A stretch of DNA of 64,000 nt, taken from Vibrio tetraodonis. GTDB taxonomy: Bacteria > Pseudomonadota > Gammaproteobacteria > Enterobacterales > Vibrionaceae. Shown in pieces: positions 47,097 through 56,244 of the stretch (position 1 is the stretch's first letter; each line of letters opens with the position of its first letter). The position numbers were made by a program, and so were the translations under genes. Location of the stretch: the NCBI RefSeq assembly GCF_003350295.1, contig NZ_QLYY01000008.1, positions 1 to 64,000 of the forward strand, written 5' to 3'. The notes under the pieces are model-generated. The model saw only the letters and a program-made list of their open reading frames with translations. It was not told the origin of the DNA and did no database searches.

Positions 47097-47137
47097 TCAG
47101 ACTTGCTATATGATCGTGACTAGTACTATTTCAAAAG

Positions 47138-47163
47138 AAAAGCGGGTATGAATACCCGCTTTT
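47138..47163 (+). terminator. Terminator of the PilJ-type MCP gene
   Basis: AAAAGCGGGTAT/ATACCCGCTTTT with a 2-nt nominal loop (opening to 4-6 nt in RNA), 41 bp after the stop codon. Confidence 0.85.
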
Positions 47164-47571
47164 AGTAATTTTCTTGATGGTAGGCTCAGGAGTTACTTTT
47201 GGGTGCACTTTTGTTTACCTCTTTCCAAAATTGAATACGAATACGGTGCAGTCGGGCTCTTCTCATTTTTTTCATTAAACGTCCTCACTATGAGTATTTT
47301 CAGACTATGACGATTGTAAATCAGCTACTTAGTGAACAAATTTAATGTAGTGAGCGATAGAAAAGATCGCCAGAATTCCGAGTTTAGTTTTTCCTCAAAT
47401 ACTGAATTTTATTTAATGAAAGTGAAGTTAAACTCATTTTCATGGAACTGTAATGTAAATCTCACCTCGCCTGATTGCGTATTCCTTACAAAAGAAACAA
47501 TAGTTTAACTTTGTTGTCATTTTTGCGGTCTATCCTCTCCCAATATTAAAAAAACACACAAGGAGTCAGCA
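47164..47571. other. Upstream region of phoX
   Basis: About 410 bp without a supported gene. It contains a candidate Pho box (47448-47465) and the ribosome binding site CAAGGAG before the phoX ATG. Nothing else stood out. Confidence 0.5.
47448..47465 (+). promoter_or_regulatory. Candidate Pho box upstream of phoX
   Basis: CTGTAATGTAAATCTCAC has two 7-mers 4 bp apart. Against CTGTCAT-N4-CTGTCAC it matches 6 of 7 and 5 of 7. It lies 107 bp before the phoX ATG, with TATTCC 14 bp downstream as a possible -10 element. Phosphate control of PhoX is known in Vibrio and other proteobacteria. Confidence 0.45.
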
Positions 47572-49449
47572 ATGAAAAACCAAGAAGAGCAAGAGTCTCA
47601 ATTTAGTCAAATGGTAGATGCGAGATTATCTCGTCGGCGTTTTTTAACTGGAACGGCTGCTGTTGGAGCAGGCGCTTTTTTATCCCTCAACCCAATTGCT
47701 AAAGTGTTTGCAGATAACAAGAAAAGCGTATTACTGAACTTTGATGCCGTTCCTGCCTCTACAAACGACACTTTTATTGTACCTAAAGGTTACAAAGCAA
47801 CACCTTTGGTTTCCTGGGGGGATCCTCTTTTCGGCGACTCCCCTGCGTTTGATCCAAGTGGAAAGCAAAGATCTCAGGCACAATTAAAGCAGTTTGGTGA
47901 CAATAATGACGGTATGAGCTTATTTCCTATCACCAAAGATAGAGCAGTCCTTGCGGTTAATAATGAGTATACCAACTATGAATACTTATTTGACCATGGC
48001 GGTCAGTCAATGACGGCGGATGATGTGGTTAAGGCTCAAGCGGCACATGGAGTGACGGTATTTGAGATTACATCATCAGGTGGTAAATGGCAGCTAGATA
48101 AAAATGGCACGCGCAACCGCCGAATTACCGCAAATACTGAAATGAGATTAACCGGACCTGCGGCTGGACACAGTTTGATGAAGACTAAAATGGATCCCTC
48201 TGGAACCAAGCCTCTTGGAACGTTTGCAAATTGCGCCAACGGACAAACCCCGTGGGGAACTTACCTCACTTGTGAAGAGAATTTTGACGGTTATTTTGGC
48301 AGCGTTAAAAAAGTGGAATTATCTGATGATCATAAACGCTATGGCATTTCGGCACAGCAAAGTGAATGGCAGTGGCACAATACCGACGAGCGTTTTGATG
48401 TTTCATCGAACCCTAATGAGCCATATCGTTTTGGCTGGATTGTTGAAATCGATCCCCATGATCCGACATCGACTCCTCTAAAGAGAACGGCTCTTGGTCG
48501 TTTCAAGCATGAGAATGCCGCAGTCGTGGTCAATGATGATGGTCATGTCGTTGTATATATGGGAGATGATGAGCGTGGAGAGCATCTCTATAAATTTGTG
48601 TCCAAGAATAAATATCAGCAAGGCAATGACAAACACAACAGAAACTTATTGGAAGAAGGGACTTTGTATGTTGCTAAGTTCGATATGGATGATGACGAAC
48701 TAAAAGGTCATGGGCAATGGTTAGAGTTGACCTTTGGGAAAAATGGTTTGGATAAAACCAATGGTTTCGGTGACCAAGCGGAAGTGGTTACATTTGCTCG
48801 CCGAGCGGCCACTCATGTCGGAGCAACAACCATGGATCGCCCTGAATGGGTTGCCGTTCACCCTGATAAGAAATTTGTCTTTTGTACCCTGACCAATAAC
48901 AAACATCGAGGTGTCAAAGAGGGACAGCCTGTCGGAGGACCTAACCCGCGTAAAAAGAATCACTATGGGCAGATTATTCGTTGGGCACCATCAAACGGCG
49001 ATCATACAGCTAAGACATTTACTTGGGATCTTTATCTCATCGCTGGTAATCCAAGTGTGCATAAAGGCAATTTGTATGCGGGAAGTGACAATATTAACAC
49101 AGGTAATATGTTCAATAGTCCTGATGGTATCGGTTTTGATAAGGCAGGCCGCTTGTGGATTCAAACTGATGGCGATTACTCGAACAAAGGGGATTTTGCT
49201 GGACAGGGTAATAACCAAATGCTTTGTGGTGATCCTATGACAGGCGAAGTACGTCGCTTTTTAACAGGACCTATAGCGTGTGAAATCACAGGTTTGACCT
49301 TCTCTGAAGATTATAAAACCATGTTTGTAGGCGTTCAGCATCCGGGAGACAGCGGAGCTCCGTCTCACTTCCCTGCTGGTGGGAACAGTAAACCTAGGTC
49401 AACTATTATGGCGATTACCCGTGACGATGGCGGTGTGATTGGGGCGTAA
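47572..49449 (+). CDS. phoX: PhoX-family alkaline phosphatase (DUF839), Tat-exported
   Basis: 625 residues. A twin-arginine signal (LSRRRFLTGTAAVGAGAFLSL) is at residues 20-40. The body is the PhoX/DUF839 beta-propeller: NNEYTNYEYLF, ANCANGQTPWGTYLTCEENFDGYFG (core TPWGTYLTCEEN), KHENAAVV, MGDDERGEHLYKF and RPEWVAVHPDKKFVFCTLTNN. The TCEEN and DDERG segments carry metal-binding acidic residues in PhoX, a Ca/Fe phosphatase of phosphate scavenging. Export is folded, via Tat. Likely under phosphate control (see the candidate Pho box). Confidence 0.92.
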   Translation: MKNQEEQESQFSQMVDARLSRRRFLTGTAAVGAGAFLSLNPIAKVFADNKKSVLLNFDAVPASTNDTFIVPKGYKATPLVSWGDPLFGDSPAFDPSGKQRSQAQLKQFGDNNDGMSLFPITKDRAVLAVNNEYTNYEYLFDHGGQSMTADDVVKAQAAHGVTVFEITSSGGKWQLDKNGTRNRRITANTEMRLTGPAAGHSLMKTKMDPSGTKPLGTFANCANGQTPWGTYLTCEENFDGYFGSVKKVELSDDHKRYGISAQQSEWQWHNTDERFDVSSNPNEPYRFGWIVEIDPHDPTSTPLKRTALGRFKHENAAVVVNDDGHVVVYMGDDERGEHLYKFVSKNKYQQGNDKHNRNLLEEGTLYVAKFDMDDDELKGHGQWLELTFGKNGLDKTNGFGDQAEVVTFARRAATHVGATTMDRPEWVAVHPDKKFVFCTLTNNKHRGVKEGQPVGGPNPRKKNHYGQIIRWAPSNGDHTAKTFTWDLYLIAGNPSVHKGNLYAGSDNINTGNMFNSPDGIGFDKAGRLWIQTDGDYSNKGDFAGQGNNQMLCGDPMTGEVRRFLTGPIACEITGLTFSEDYKTMFVGVQHPGDSGAPSHFPAGGNSKPRSTIMAITRDDGGVIGA

Positions 49450-49470
49450 TCACGTTCGCGCATTTTTGCA

Positions 49471-49514
49471 AACCAAGAAAAGAAGGAGCAGTGATGCTCC
49501 TTCTTTTCTTGGTT
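49471..49514. terminator. 20-bp perfect hairpin between convergent genes
   Basis: 20-bp arms, starting AACCAAGAAAAGAAGG, complement fully around a 4-nt GTGA loop. It lies between phoX (plus) and the aldolase-like gene (minus). There is no T-run on either strand beyond the stem, though the stem itself ends in CTTTTCTTGG. Confidence 0.75.
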
Positions 49515-49545
49515 GTAAAACAACTAAAAAAATCTTACGTTCGCA

Positions 49546-50649
49546 CTAATCTGAGCGTCCTCGACCAGAAACTTTCCATGTATCCACTACTTGTCCATTT
49601 TTCACAACATGCAAATAGTCAAAGTTGTTTAAAGTGGTGTCACAATGGCTAGGGGTTAGCATTAAGGTTTGACCTATATTGAGTGTTTGGTGTGAGTCGA
49701 TATGCAGTATGCCATGCTCGTCACCGCCACATTGATAGGTGATATCCTGCCTAGTATCGACAGTCGGCATCCCTAGATCGATTGAAAGTGACTTCATACC
49801 AGCGTCAATGACGGCGCGGTTTGGTGTTGGGTGACTTATCACTGTGCTAAGTACTTTTAAAGCTGGGGCAAACTGCCGGTTAGCATCCTGATTTTGCTCG
49901 TCTCCGATCTTGGTATATGAAGCATCCATAAACAGATACGATCCAGCTTGTATCTCAGTGTAATGCAAACCTTGATAGGCCTGATAAGTACCAGTACCAC
50001 CCCCGCTGATAATTTGGGGTGTTAGGTTGCGTGGTTTGAGTTCGGTTTCTATGTAGTCAAATAGCTCGGTAACGGCTGTTCGAGCTTGTTTTTGTCTTTC
50101 TTCGAAACCTCTAACAAGTTGCAAGTGTCCACTGTATGCTTGTATGCCCGAGTAATTTACTCCTTGGGTATCGACGATTTTCTCAATCAGAGCTAATAAG
50201 TCTTGGCCAACCGCGACACCACATCTTTGTTGACCACTTTCCACCTCGATTAGAAGGTTGACTTCTACTTGCGACTGCTTGGCTAATTTAGCAATACTCT
50301 CAACGTGCAAGGGGTGGTCGATGACTTGATATAGCTTTGCTTTAGGGTATTGAGTATGGAGCTTAATTAGACGCTGGACTTTGTTATCCCCTGCAATAGG
50401 CGTGGTGATAAGAATGTCTTCAATACCACCTTCGAGCATGATTTCAGCTTCACCGAGTTTAGAAGTACATATTCCTTTTGCACCGAAATCAATCTGTTTT
50501 CGTGCTAGCTGAGGGATTTTATGTGCCTTAGTATGAGGCCTGAGTGTTAAGCCAAGATGATCAATTCTACGTTGCATTTCTGTCAGGTTGTTCTCGACAG
50601 TGTCTATGTCAATGAACAAGGCTGGTGTATCTAGGTTTTCTAGTTTCAT
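49546..50649 (-). CDS. DSD1-type PLP enzyme (D-threonine aldolase-like)
   Basis: 367 residues, fold type III PLP enzyme with alanine-racemase-like N-domain. ENLDTPALFIDIDTVENNL and LRPHTKAHKIPQLARKQI include the PLP-lysine (PHTKAHK). QAYSGHLQ and ISGGGTGTYQAY bind the phosphate, and the C-domain ends with the metal-binding H and C of LTPSHCDTT. Family members act as D-threonine aldolases or D-threo-3-hydroxyaspartate dehydratases; which applies cannot be told. No operon partner. Confidence 0.88.
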   Translation of the reverse strand: MKLENLDTPALFIDIDTVENNLTEMQRRIDHLGLTLRPHTKAHKIPQLARKQIDFGAKGICTSKLGEAEIMLEGGIEDILITTPIAGDNKVQRLIKLHTQYPKAKLYQVIDHPLHVESIAKLAKQSQVEVNLLIEVESGQQRCGVAVGQDLLALIEKIVDTQGVNYSGIQAYSGHLQLVRGFEERQKQARTAVTELFDYIETELKPRNLTPQIISGGGTGTYQAYQGLHYTEIQAGSYLFMDASYTKIGDEQNQDANRQFAPALKVLSTVISHPTPNRAVIDAGMKSLSIDLGMPTVDTRQDITYQCGGDEHGILHIDSHQTLNIGQTLMLTPSHCDTTLNNFDYLHVVKNGQVVDTWKVSGRGRSD

Positions 50650-50929
50650 AGTCTGATATTTCTTATTTTATCGCATTTTGGGGAACATAGGATTTGTTGT
50701 TATGGCGTGGTTTTGCCTAATATTAAACTATCGCCCTTTATTGCCGTTAACATATTAGTAACCTTATTTTGTTTTGCGACTCATTTTGAAAGCGAGATTG
50801 TGTTAATAATGCCACATCAGCTATTTATTTGAACAGTAATAGCTTTTCCGAATTTATGATGGATTGATTTATGGCACACCGCTTGCGTTATTGAGATTAT
50901 TCATGCACTTTGAATCACAGGAGGCGGTT

Positions 50930-51379
50930 ATGGCTCATTCCCTTAATTCTCAGGCTGGCCACCGTAGTGTCAACATCTTTAGCCTACGTATGTTTGCTGA
51001 CAACAAGTCACATCACCCTGAAGTTGAGAAATATGACGCAAAGTATGATGATCGTTCCCAAAGTAACGGCTTTCCATTGCTGGTTGATTCAGGCGTGTTT
51101 GAGTTTCCGGAACAAGTCTGTCCTTATACCAAGTTTGATACGGACAGTGTGATTGCAGAGAAAGACACATTAGGCTCTCTGACCATAGATTGTCATGGCC
51201 GGTGGTGCTACTCAGTGTATAACATCAAGATGCAATTTCTAAAACTCGGTGAGAAGAAAATGGAGCAGTTTTCTGTTTGCACCGAGCAAGGCCAGCAATT
51301 CACAGTTTTTTTGACTCTGATTGGGAGTCAAGGCGGTGCTATGGTTGATAAAGTAACAACGGAAACCTCTGCGTTCTAG
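50930..51379 (+). CDS. Small protein with a single VCBS-like domain
   Basis: 149 residues from the ATG at 50930, which has AGGAGG 5 nt upstream; the frame is open back to 50864. The C-terminal 80 residues follow the VCBS repeat pattern: GSLTIDCHGRWCYSVYN, then FLKLGEKKMEQFSVCTEQGQQFTVFLTLIG (compare G-x-L-T-x-D-x-x-G-x-W-x-Y-x-x-x-N ... F-T-V-x-x-x-D-G). Such repeats normally occur in arrays in giant secreted adhesins; here one stands alone, with no signal peptide and with cysteines. The N-terminal 65 residues are charged. Function unknown; convergent with the HDOD gene. Confidence 0.7.
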   Translation: MAHSLNSQAGHRSVNIFSLRMFADNKSHHPEVEKYDAKYDDRSQSNGFPLLVDSGVFEFPEQVCPYTKFDTDSVIAEKDTLGSLTIDCHGRWCYSVYNIKMQFLKLGEKKMEQFSVCTEQGQQFTVFLTLIGSQGGAMVDKVTTETSAF

Positions 51380-51392
51380 CTTTGAGGTCTGA

Positions 51393-52223
51393 TTAGGCGG
51401 CATTGAGTTGTGCCGCCAGCTCACGGCCACTTCCACGAAACTTGTCTATTGTCGCTGAAAATTCAGCGGGTATTTGTAGAAGTCTAGAATCTGGATGCTC
51501 ATTGATGTATCTCATTTTAGACTCATCGGTTATGAGTTCATCCCAATCTCTATTTATTGTGCGCGCCAAGTGAATGGTTGTGGCCATTTGAGGAGATAAT
51601 TCAGCGTCTCTTGGTTCATGGAAGTTTGCGATAGCATCAACCATAGGCGCAGGAAAGCGCCATGATCTTGCTAATTTCGCACCTAATGCTGGAGCGCTGA
51701 TATTTAGCAACTCTTCTTGGACAGATATGGCGTCTTCTCCATTTTGTGCTCGGGTTGCTATTTGTATAGCGGCCTCAGGTACTAATGTGTGAATCATGAG
51801 TTCGCCGATATTATGTAGGATGCCCGTAGTAAAAACTTCGTGAGGGTCCACTTTCATTTGTTCAGCAATTTTACTCGCAATGACGGACACTTCAAAAGTG
51901 TCTATCCAGTATTGATTGAGATCTAATGTTTTTACTTTAGGAAAGGCACTCGACAATACAGAGGCAACGACTAATGTTCTTATCGGCCCTGTTCCCACAC
52001 GTAATAGTGCTTGATGAACGGAAGATACGGGCGTATTCCCACCAAAGTGAGCAGAGTTAGCCATGCGCAAAAGCCTTGCGCTAAGCACCTGATCAGTTGA
52101 TATTTTGTGTGAGAGTTGCTCGAAATCCACTTCATCTTCATTCACCATGTTGAGCAAATCTTGAAGTACTTTTTGAATGCGAGGCAGTTCGTTGATACGA
52201 GATAAAAGAGCTTCTTGCGCCAT
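51393..52223 (-). CDS. HDOD-domain signalling protein
   Basis: 276 residues, HDOD domain at about 15-215: ELPRIQKVLQDLLNMVNEDEVDFEQLSHKISTDQVLSARLLRMANSAHFG (core VLSARLLRMANSAHFG), then VHQALLRVGTGPIRTLVVAS and TGILHNIGELMIHTL. The metal-binding HD pair is replaced as in the HDOD family, so it is thought non-catalytic. HDOD proteins act in cyclic-di-GMP, chemotaxis and stress networks. No clear partner gene. Confidence 0.9.
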   Translation of the reverse strand: MAQEALLSRINELPRIQKVLQDLLNMVNEDEVDFEQLSHKISTDQVLSARLLRMANSAHFGGNTPVSSVHQALLRVGTGPIRTLVVASVLSSAFPKVKTLDLNQYWIDTFEVSVIASKIAEQMKVDPHEVFTTGILHNIGELMIHTLVPEAAIQIATRAQNGEDAISVQEELLNISAPALGAKLARSWRFPAPMVDAIANFHEPRDAELSPQMATTIHLARTINRDWDELITDESKMRYINEHPDSRLLQIPAEFSATIDKFRGSGRELAAQLNAA

Positions 52224-52355
52224 GTATAAAACCTATTAGCCTATGAGAGCCATTACTATAGGATAGCATGTTGGTGTGATGCCTGAGACGTACGTTGGTA
52301 CAATAAAGTTTGGGGTGTTAGAGAACTCGATTTCTTGCTAGCATTGAATTTAAAT

Positions 52356-52450
52356 AGTCGGGGAGCTTATATGGACTGGTGCCTTATAAGCTGAGATCGC
52401 ATTGCGGGACCCGTCGAACCTGATTCAGTTAATACTGGCGTAGGGAACTA
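52356..52450 (+). ncRNA. TPP riboswitch (thi box)
   Basis: All sequence blocks of the thiamin pyrophosphate aptamer are visible in order: GGGGAGC, GCTGAGA, GCGGGACCCGT, GAACCTGAT, CAGTTAATACTGGCGTAGGGAA. It lies 108 bp before the thiD ATG, so it should repress thiD when TPP is high. Confidence 0.95.
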
Positions 52451-52557
52451 TTTGCACGGGCGCGTAAGCGACACCTGTTCTCACTTTGCTCACTTATATT
52501 GTGTTAAGTGGCTGTGATTGGCAAAGCGTTTCTTTACTTCCAGTACAAGGAGCTATT

Positions 52558-53388
52558 ATGCCAAACCAAGACCTCATCCCTCCAGTCGTATTAACCATTG
52601 CGGGTTCTGATAGTAGTGGAGGCGCTGGTATTCAGGCTGATATTAAAGCCATCTCCGCAACTGGTAGTTATGCTTGTTCTGTTATTACGGCGATTACTGC
52701 TCAAAATACACTTGGTGTTTCTGCTATTCATCCGACACCACTTCAGCTCATTGAAAGTCAGCTAGATGCGGTATTTAGTGATCTTGAGGTTGCCGCTGTT
52801 AAAGTAGGAATGCTTGTGGACTCAAGCGTAATCAAGTTAGTTGTGGATAAACTTAAGCAATATCAACCCCAATACTTAGTTGTTGATCCTGTGATGGTTT
52901 CGACCAGTGGACAATTACTTACAGAAGATTCTTCAGTTAGTACATTAAGAGAGGAATTGCTGCCGATGGCCGATTTAGTTACCCCTAACTTGCCAGAGGG
53001 AGCAGTGCTTATTGGAAAAGGTGAGCCTAAGGATACACACCAGGTAGAGAGTATGATCGAGCCATTGCGTCAACTTGAGTGTGAGGCTGTGCTTTTAAAA
53101 GGCGGACATATGGAAACTTCATCAAATAGTTCCGATTTACTGATTCTACCTAATCGTATCGAGTGGTTGCATTCGAGACGTTATTCAACCCGCAATACAC
53201 ATGGTACAGGGTGTACACTATCTTCTGCTATTGCGTCTTATTTGGCTCAGGGTTATCGATTACATAAAGCTATATATTTGGCAAAACAGTATATCACGCA
53301 AGCCATTGCTCACGCCGAATTGCTTAATGTTGGGCAGGGAAGAGGGCCTGTTCATCACTTTTTTGATGGTCATGCCAATGTTCGTTGA
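52558..53388 (+). CDS. thiD: Hydroxymethylpyrimidine/phosphomethylpyrimidine kinase
   Basis: 276 residues, ribokinase-like fold. It phosphorylates HMP and HMP-P in thiamin synthesis or salvage. PVVLTIAGSDSSGGAGIQADIKAI is the family N-terminus, DPVMVSTSGQ follows and the anion hole is NTHGTGCTLSSAIAS. The ATG at 52558 (AAGGAG 5 nt upstream) is preferred; the frame extends to a TTG at 52486 inside the riboswitch expression platform. It is alone behind a TPP riboswitch, consistent with salvage. Confidence 0.95.
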   Translation: MPNQDLIPPVVLTIAGSDSSGGAGIQADIKAISATGSYACSVITAITAQNTLGVSAIHPTPLQLIESQLDAVFSDLEVAAVKVGMLVDSSVIKLVVDKLKQYQPQYLVVDPVMVSTSGQLLTEDSSVSTLREELLPMADLVTPNLPEGAVLIGKGEPKDTHQVESMIEPLRQLECEAVLLKGGHMETSSNSSDLLILPNRIEWLHSRRYSTRNTHGTGCTLSSAIASYLAQGYRLHKAIYLAKQYITQAIAHAELLNVGQGRGPVHHFFDGHANVR

Positions 53389-53592
53389 TATGCGGTTACC
53401 CTTAGTGTTCATCTAGGAACTGGCTCAGCAGCAACAGGCTATTGGTCCTAAGTTATTGAGCAATATAATGCTACTGTGTGATGGCTTTAACATGTTAGTG
53501 CGAACTTTCACTGATTTGACATTGATCTGATAAATTGTCCTTAGTGCATCGATTAATATTTTGCCTCTTCAAGATTTCGATGCGGAGTATAG

Positions 53593-54342
53593 GTGGTGAA
53601 GCATTCTTTATCTAGCAATCAATATTATGTGACACTTCTGGTCTTATTTTTTCTTGGAATAATGGCGCTAAGTGTCTTTGTTAATGATATTGATTTACTC
53701 AGCTCTGTGTCAGTCCCTGTAGGTATTAGCGCAACTGCCCTAACGTTTTCTGCGGGCCCCAAAGGCTTTGTTATTTCGCTTATGGTTATGTTATCTATTT
53801 CTTGGAAACTCATTCCAACACGTTCCGAGCGGGTCAAAAAAGTAGTGCACCTAGGGTTGATACTTGTTCTAGGCTTTGTTTGTAAATCGGCCCTTAAACA
53901 GCTGACTGAAATCCCTAGGCCATACACTGAAGTCTTAACTCAAAATCTTTTGATCCCCCAGCCATCGCATTTCTATAACCTAAGTTCGCTGCAGAAAAAT
54001 GAGGTGATAGCAGAGATGGGGGGTATAGTGAGTGGTTGGAGAACGTCTCAATGGCAGGGAGAGAGAGATTACTCATTTCCTTCAGGACACACTATTTTCG
54101 CTGCTGTTTGTTTGGCATTTTTTGGTAATGTATTTCTCCGAAATGGTCGTTACTTGCTCACTCTGGCAATAAGTGCTTGGGCCATGGGAGTAGCATACAG
54201 TCGATTATGGTTTGGAATGCACAGGCCTATAGATCTTTTAGGCTCTGTGGTTTTTGTTTTGATGATCTACCTGTTCGCTGACAAGTTGGAACGTTTGAGT
54301 GATAAAATTCTGAGCTGGTGCCTTAAAGCGAAATTGGGATAG
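53593..54342 (+). CDS. PAP2-family membrane phosphatase (PgpB-like)
   Basis: 249 residues, six predicted TM helices. The phosphatase signature is complete: KQLTEIPRP (K-x6-R-P), SFPSGHT (P-S-G-H) and SRLWFGMHRPIDLLG (S-R-x5-H-x3-D). It is likely to dephosphorylate phosphatidylglycerol phosphate or undecaprenyl pyrophosphate in the inner membrane. It starts at a GTG (53593) with GGAG 5 nt upstream, and a second GTG follows directly. Confidence 0.9.
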   Translation: MVKHSLSSNQYYVTLLVLFFLGIMALSVFVNDIDLLSSVSVPVGISATALTFSAGPKGFVISLMVMLSISWKLIPTRSERVKKVVHLGLILVLGFVCKSALKQLTEIPRPYTEVLTQNLLIPQPSHFYNLSSLQKNEVIAEMGGIVSGWRTSQWQGERDYSFPSGHTIFAAVCLAFFGNVFLRNGRYLLTLAISAWAMGVAYSRLWFGMHRPIDLLGSVVFVLMIYLFADKLERLSDKILSWCLKAKLG

Positions 54343-54403
54343 AGGTCTGGGAGAAAGAAACTGTCAGGAAAAATACAAGGCTTCCCAACAGTTACACTTT
54401 ACG

Positions 54404-54694
54404 TTATAGATTTCGCATAAGTATCTCGTACTCTTCATTAGCTTTCGATATGAGGAGGTAAAGCTCTATCGCGTCCTTGTCATCAAGATCGAGTTGCCAC
54501 TGGTTTTGTGCTTCCTTGCCTTTTAAGCGTGTCTTGCCTGCTAGTTTTTCAAAGCTTACGTTGCAAAGCTCTGTTTGGTGATGTTCTTTGTTCTCAATAA
54601 TATCAACATCTAATAGCCCAGTCGGGTTTACCTCGATATGTGCATGAAAGTGATTTTTATCTTGCAGTTCGTAGTCTCTGAATGTTGAAATCAT
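54404..54694 (-). CDS. Hypothetical protein
   Basis: 96 residues, acidic, no signal or membrane segment (MISTFRDYELQDKNHFHAHIEV). I do not recognise a family. It is convergent with the PAP2 gene and about 100 bp upstream of the LysR terminus on the same strand. AT-rich, typical codon use. Confidence 0.55.
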   Translation of the reverse strand: MISTFRDYELQDKNHFHAHIEVNPTGLLDVDIIENKEHHQTELCNVSFEKLAGKTRLKGKEAQNQWQLDLDDKDAIELYLLISKANEEYEILMRNL

Positions 54695-54799
54695 CGTAAA
54701 TTCCCCCTAGCAATTTATTGATGAGTTTTTCAATTGTAGGACAGTGTTTCGCGTGTGGTCACAAATAATCTCGAAGCTTGATCTTGGTTAAACAGGTGT

Positions 54800-55666
54800 T
54801 CAAAATTCCGTCACGGATTTCAGTCTTTTTTCGATTGCATCGATCGCATGAACGACAGCTGCTGGTGGAGATTTTGAATAGGGATGAAGCGCATAGACAT
54901 TGTTTATTGCTAGATAATGATCTTTAAAACAAGGCTCTATATCAGAATATTGAGTAAGTAAAAAATCTGGCAATAAACCAATCCCCATGTTGTGTTGAAT
55001 AAGACTAGCTACTTGATTGACGCTGTTTGCTCTGTGGTGGGACGTGTAGCTCAGTTCTATAGTCGATGCGCTTTGTTTGTTATGCAGGGTATGAACTACT
55101 TCTTTGGTCTGCCAGTGGTTTGCGATGTAATTTGCGTCACTGGGCGACTCAAGGCTGTGCGTTGATTGGCAGAGTATGTCTTGAAAGCGGCCAATTCTTT
55201 TTTGTTTTATGTGACTATTTGGGGACTCTCCAACTCGAATGGCAATGTCGATATCGTGCTGAAGCAAATCTAATTGTCTATCGTCGGCGATCAAGTGCAG
55301 TGATACCTTGGGATACAGGGCAAATGCATCACTTAAAGCTGGAATGACTATGCTATCCATCAGGGCGACCGGTGCGGTTACCGATACTTTCCCTTGCTGT
55401 TGATGTTGGAGTTGGTGTATGTCCTCCCATGCTCGCGACATCACATCATTTAATGCGACACAGTGCTGATAGAATTGTTCTCCAGCCAGAGTCAGTGATT
55501 GTCTTCGCGTTGTTCTCTTAAGTAAATCGACATTGAGTTCATTCTCTAGATGCTTAAGGTGATTACTAAGTACAGACTTTGATAGCTCAAGCCTCTCAGC
55601 TGCCTTCGAAATAGAGCCTGAGTCTACAATCGTTTTGAAGATCAACATTTGCTTGTGTTTATTCAT
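54800..55666 (-). CDS. LysR-family transcriptional regulator
   Basis: 288 residues. N-terminal winged HTH FKTIVDSGSISKAAERLELSKSVLSNHLKHLENELNVDLLKRTTRR (core SKAAERLELSKSVLSNHLK), then a substrate-binding-like effector domain. It is divergent from the NTF2-like gene at 55767. A weak inverted repeat TTTCTA/TAGAAA is at 55693-55730, and it may regulate that neighbour. Confidence 0.9.
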   Translation of the reverse strand: MNKHKQMLIFKTIVDSGSISKAAERLELSKSVLSNHLKHLENELNVDLLKRTTRRQSLTLAGEQFYQHCVALNDVMSRAWEDIHQLQHQQQGKVSVTAPVALMDSIVIPALSDAFALYPKVSLHLIADDRQLDLLQHDIDIAIRVGESPNSHIKQKRIGRFQDILCQSTHSLESPSDANYIANHWQTKEVVHTLHNKQSASTIELSYTSHHRANSVNQVASLIQHNMGIGLLPDFLLTQYSDIEPCFKDHYLAINNVYALHPYSKSPPAAVVHAIDAIEKRLKSVTEF

Positions 55667-55766
55667 TATTGTTCTCTTTTTATAAACAGTGTTTTCTAAT
55701 TTGTTTGTTTTTCCATGTTAAAACTAGAAATACACTGCTCTCATCAAACTAGCAAGGAGAATTACA

Positions 55767-56138
55767 ATGAAACCATCAATTTTGACATTATGTAACTTGG
55801 GTAGTGAAGGGTGGAAAACGGCATTTAATCAAAAAGATGCCAAGGGATGTGCTGAGCAATATACTCATGATGCAGTTATGGTCGCTAAGCCTTTTGGTAT
55901 CTTTGAAGGTCGTGAGCAAATACTTAAATTTTGGCAAGGCATCATAGATCAAGGTTTTTCTGATGTGGCTTACAGCGACATTCAATGGGAGCAAGTCGAT
56001 GATAAAAGCTTTGCATTGTCTTCGCGTTGGATCATGAACAAAGCCTATGGCGTTGTTCATAAAGAAGTATGGACCTTATGCGAGGATGGGGCTGCGCGTT
56101 TGTCTTTTGATGAATTTGAAGTGTTAGGGGAAAGATAG
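55767..56138 (+). CDS. NTF2/SnoaL-like protein
   Basis: 123 residues with the NTF2-like cone fold: WKTAFNQKDAKGCAEQYTHDAVMVAKPFGIFEGREQILKFWQGII (core KGCAEQYTHDAVMVA). The pattern fits SnoaL/DUF4440-type proteins. Activity unknown. AAGGAG lies 8 nt before the ATG. Divergent from the LysR gene; probably controlled by it. Confidence 0.82.
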   Translation: MKPSILTLCNLGSEGWKTAFNQKDAKGCAEQYTHDAVMVAKPFGIFEGREQILKFWQGIIDQGFSDVAYSDIQWEQVDDKSFALSSRWIMNKAYGVVHKEVWTLCEDGAARLSFDEFEVLGER

Positions 56139-56244
56139 TAATGCTAACGGGGTTTATCCCCGTTGTAGTATCGAAGAGCGACGAGTTTGGCTAACATGAC
56201 CTGCGCCCACAATATTTATTTTCATACTGGTTTCCATACACTTA

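Noticed and set aside
55693..55730. TTTCTA/TAGAAA inverted repeat as a LysR operator
   Set aside because: Six-base arms with a 26-bp spacer in an AT-rich gap are too weak to call; noted only in the LysR entry.
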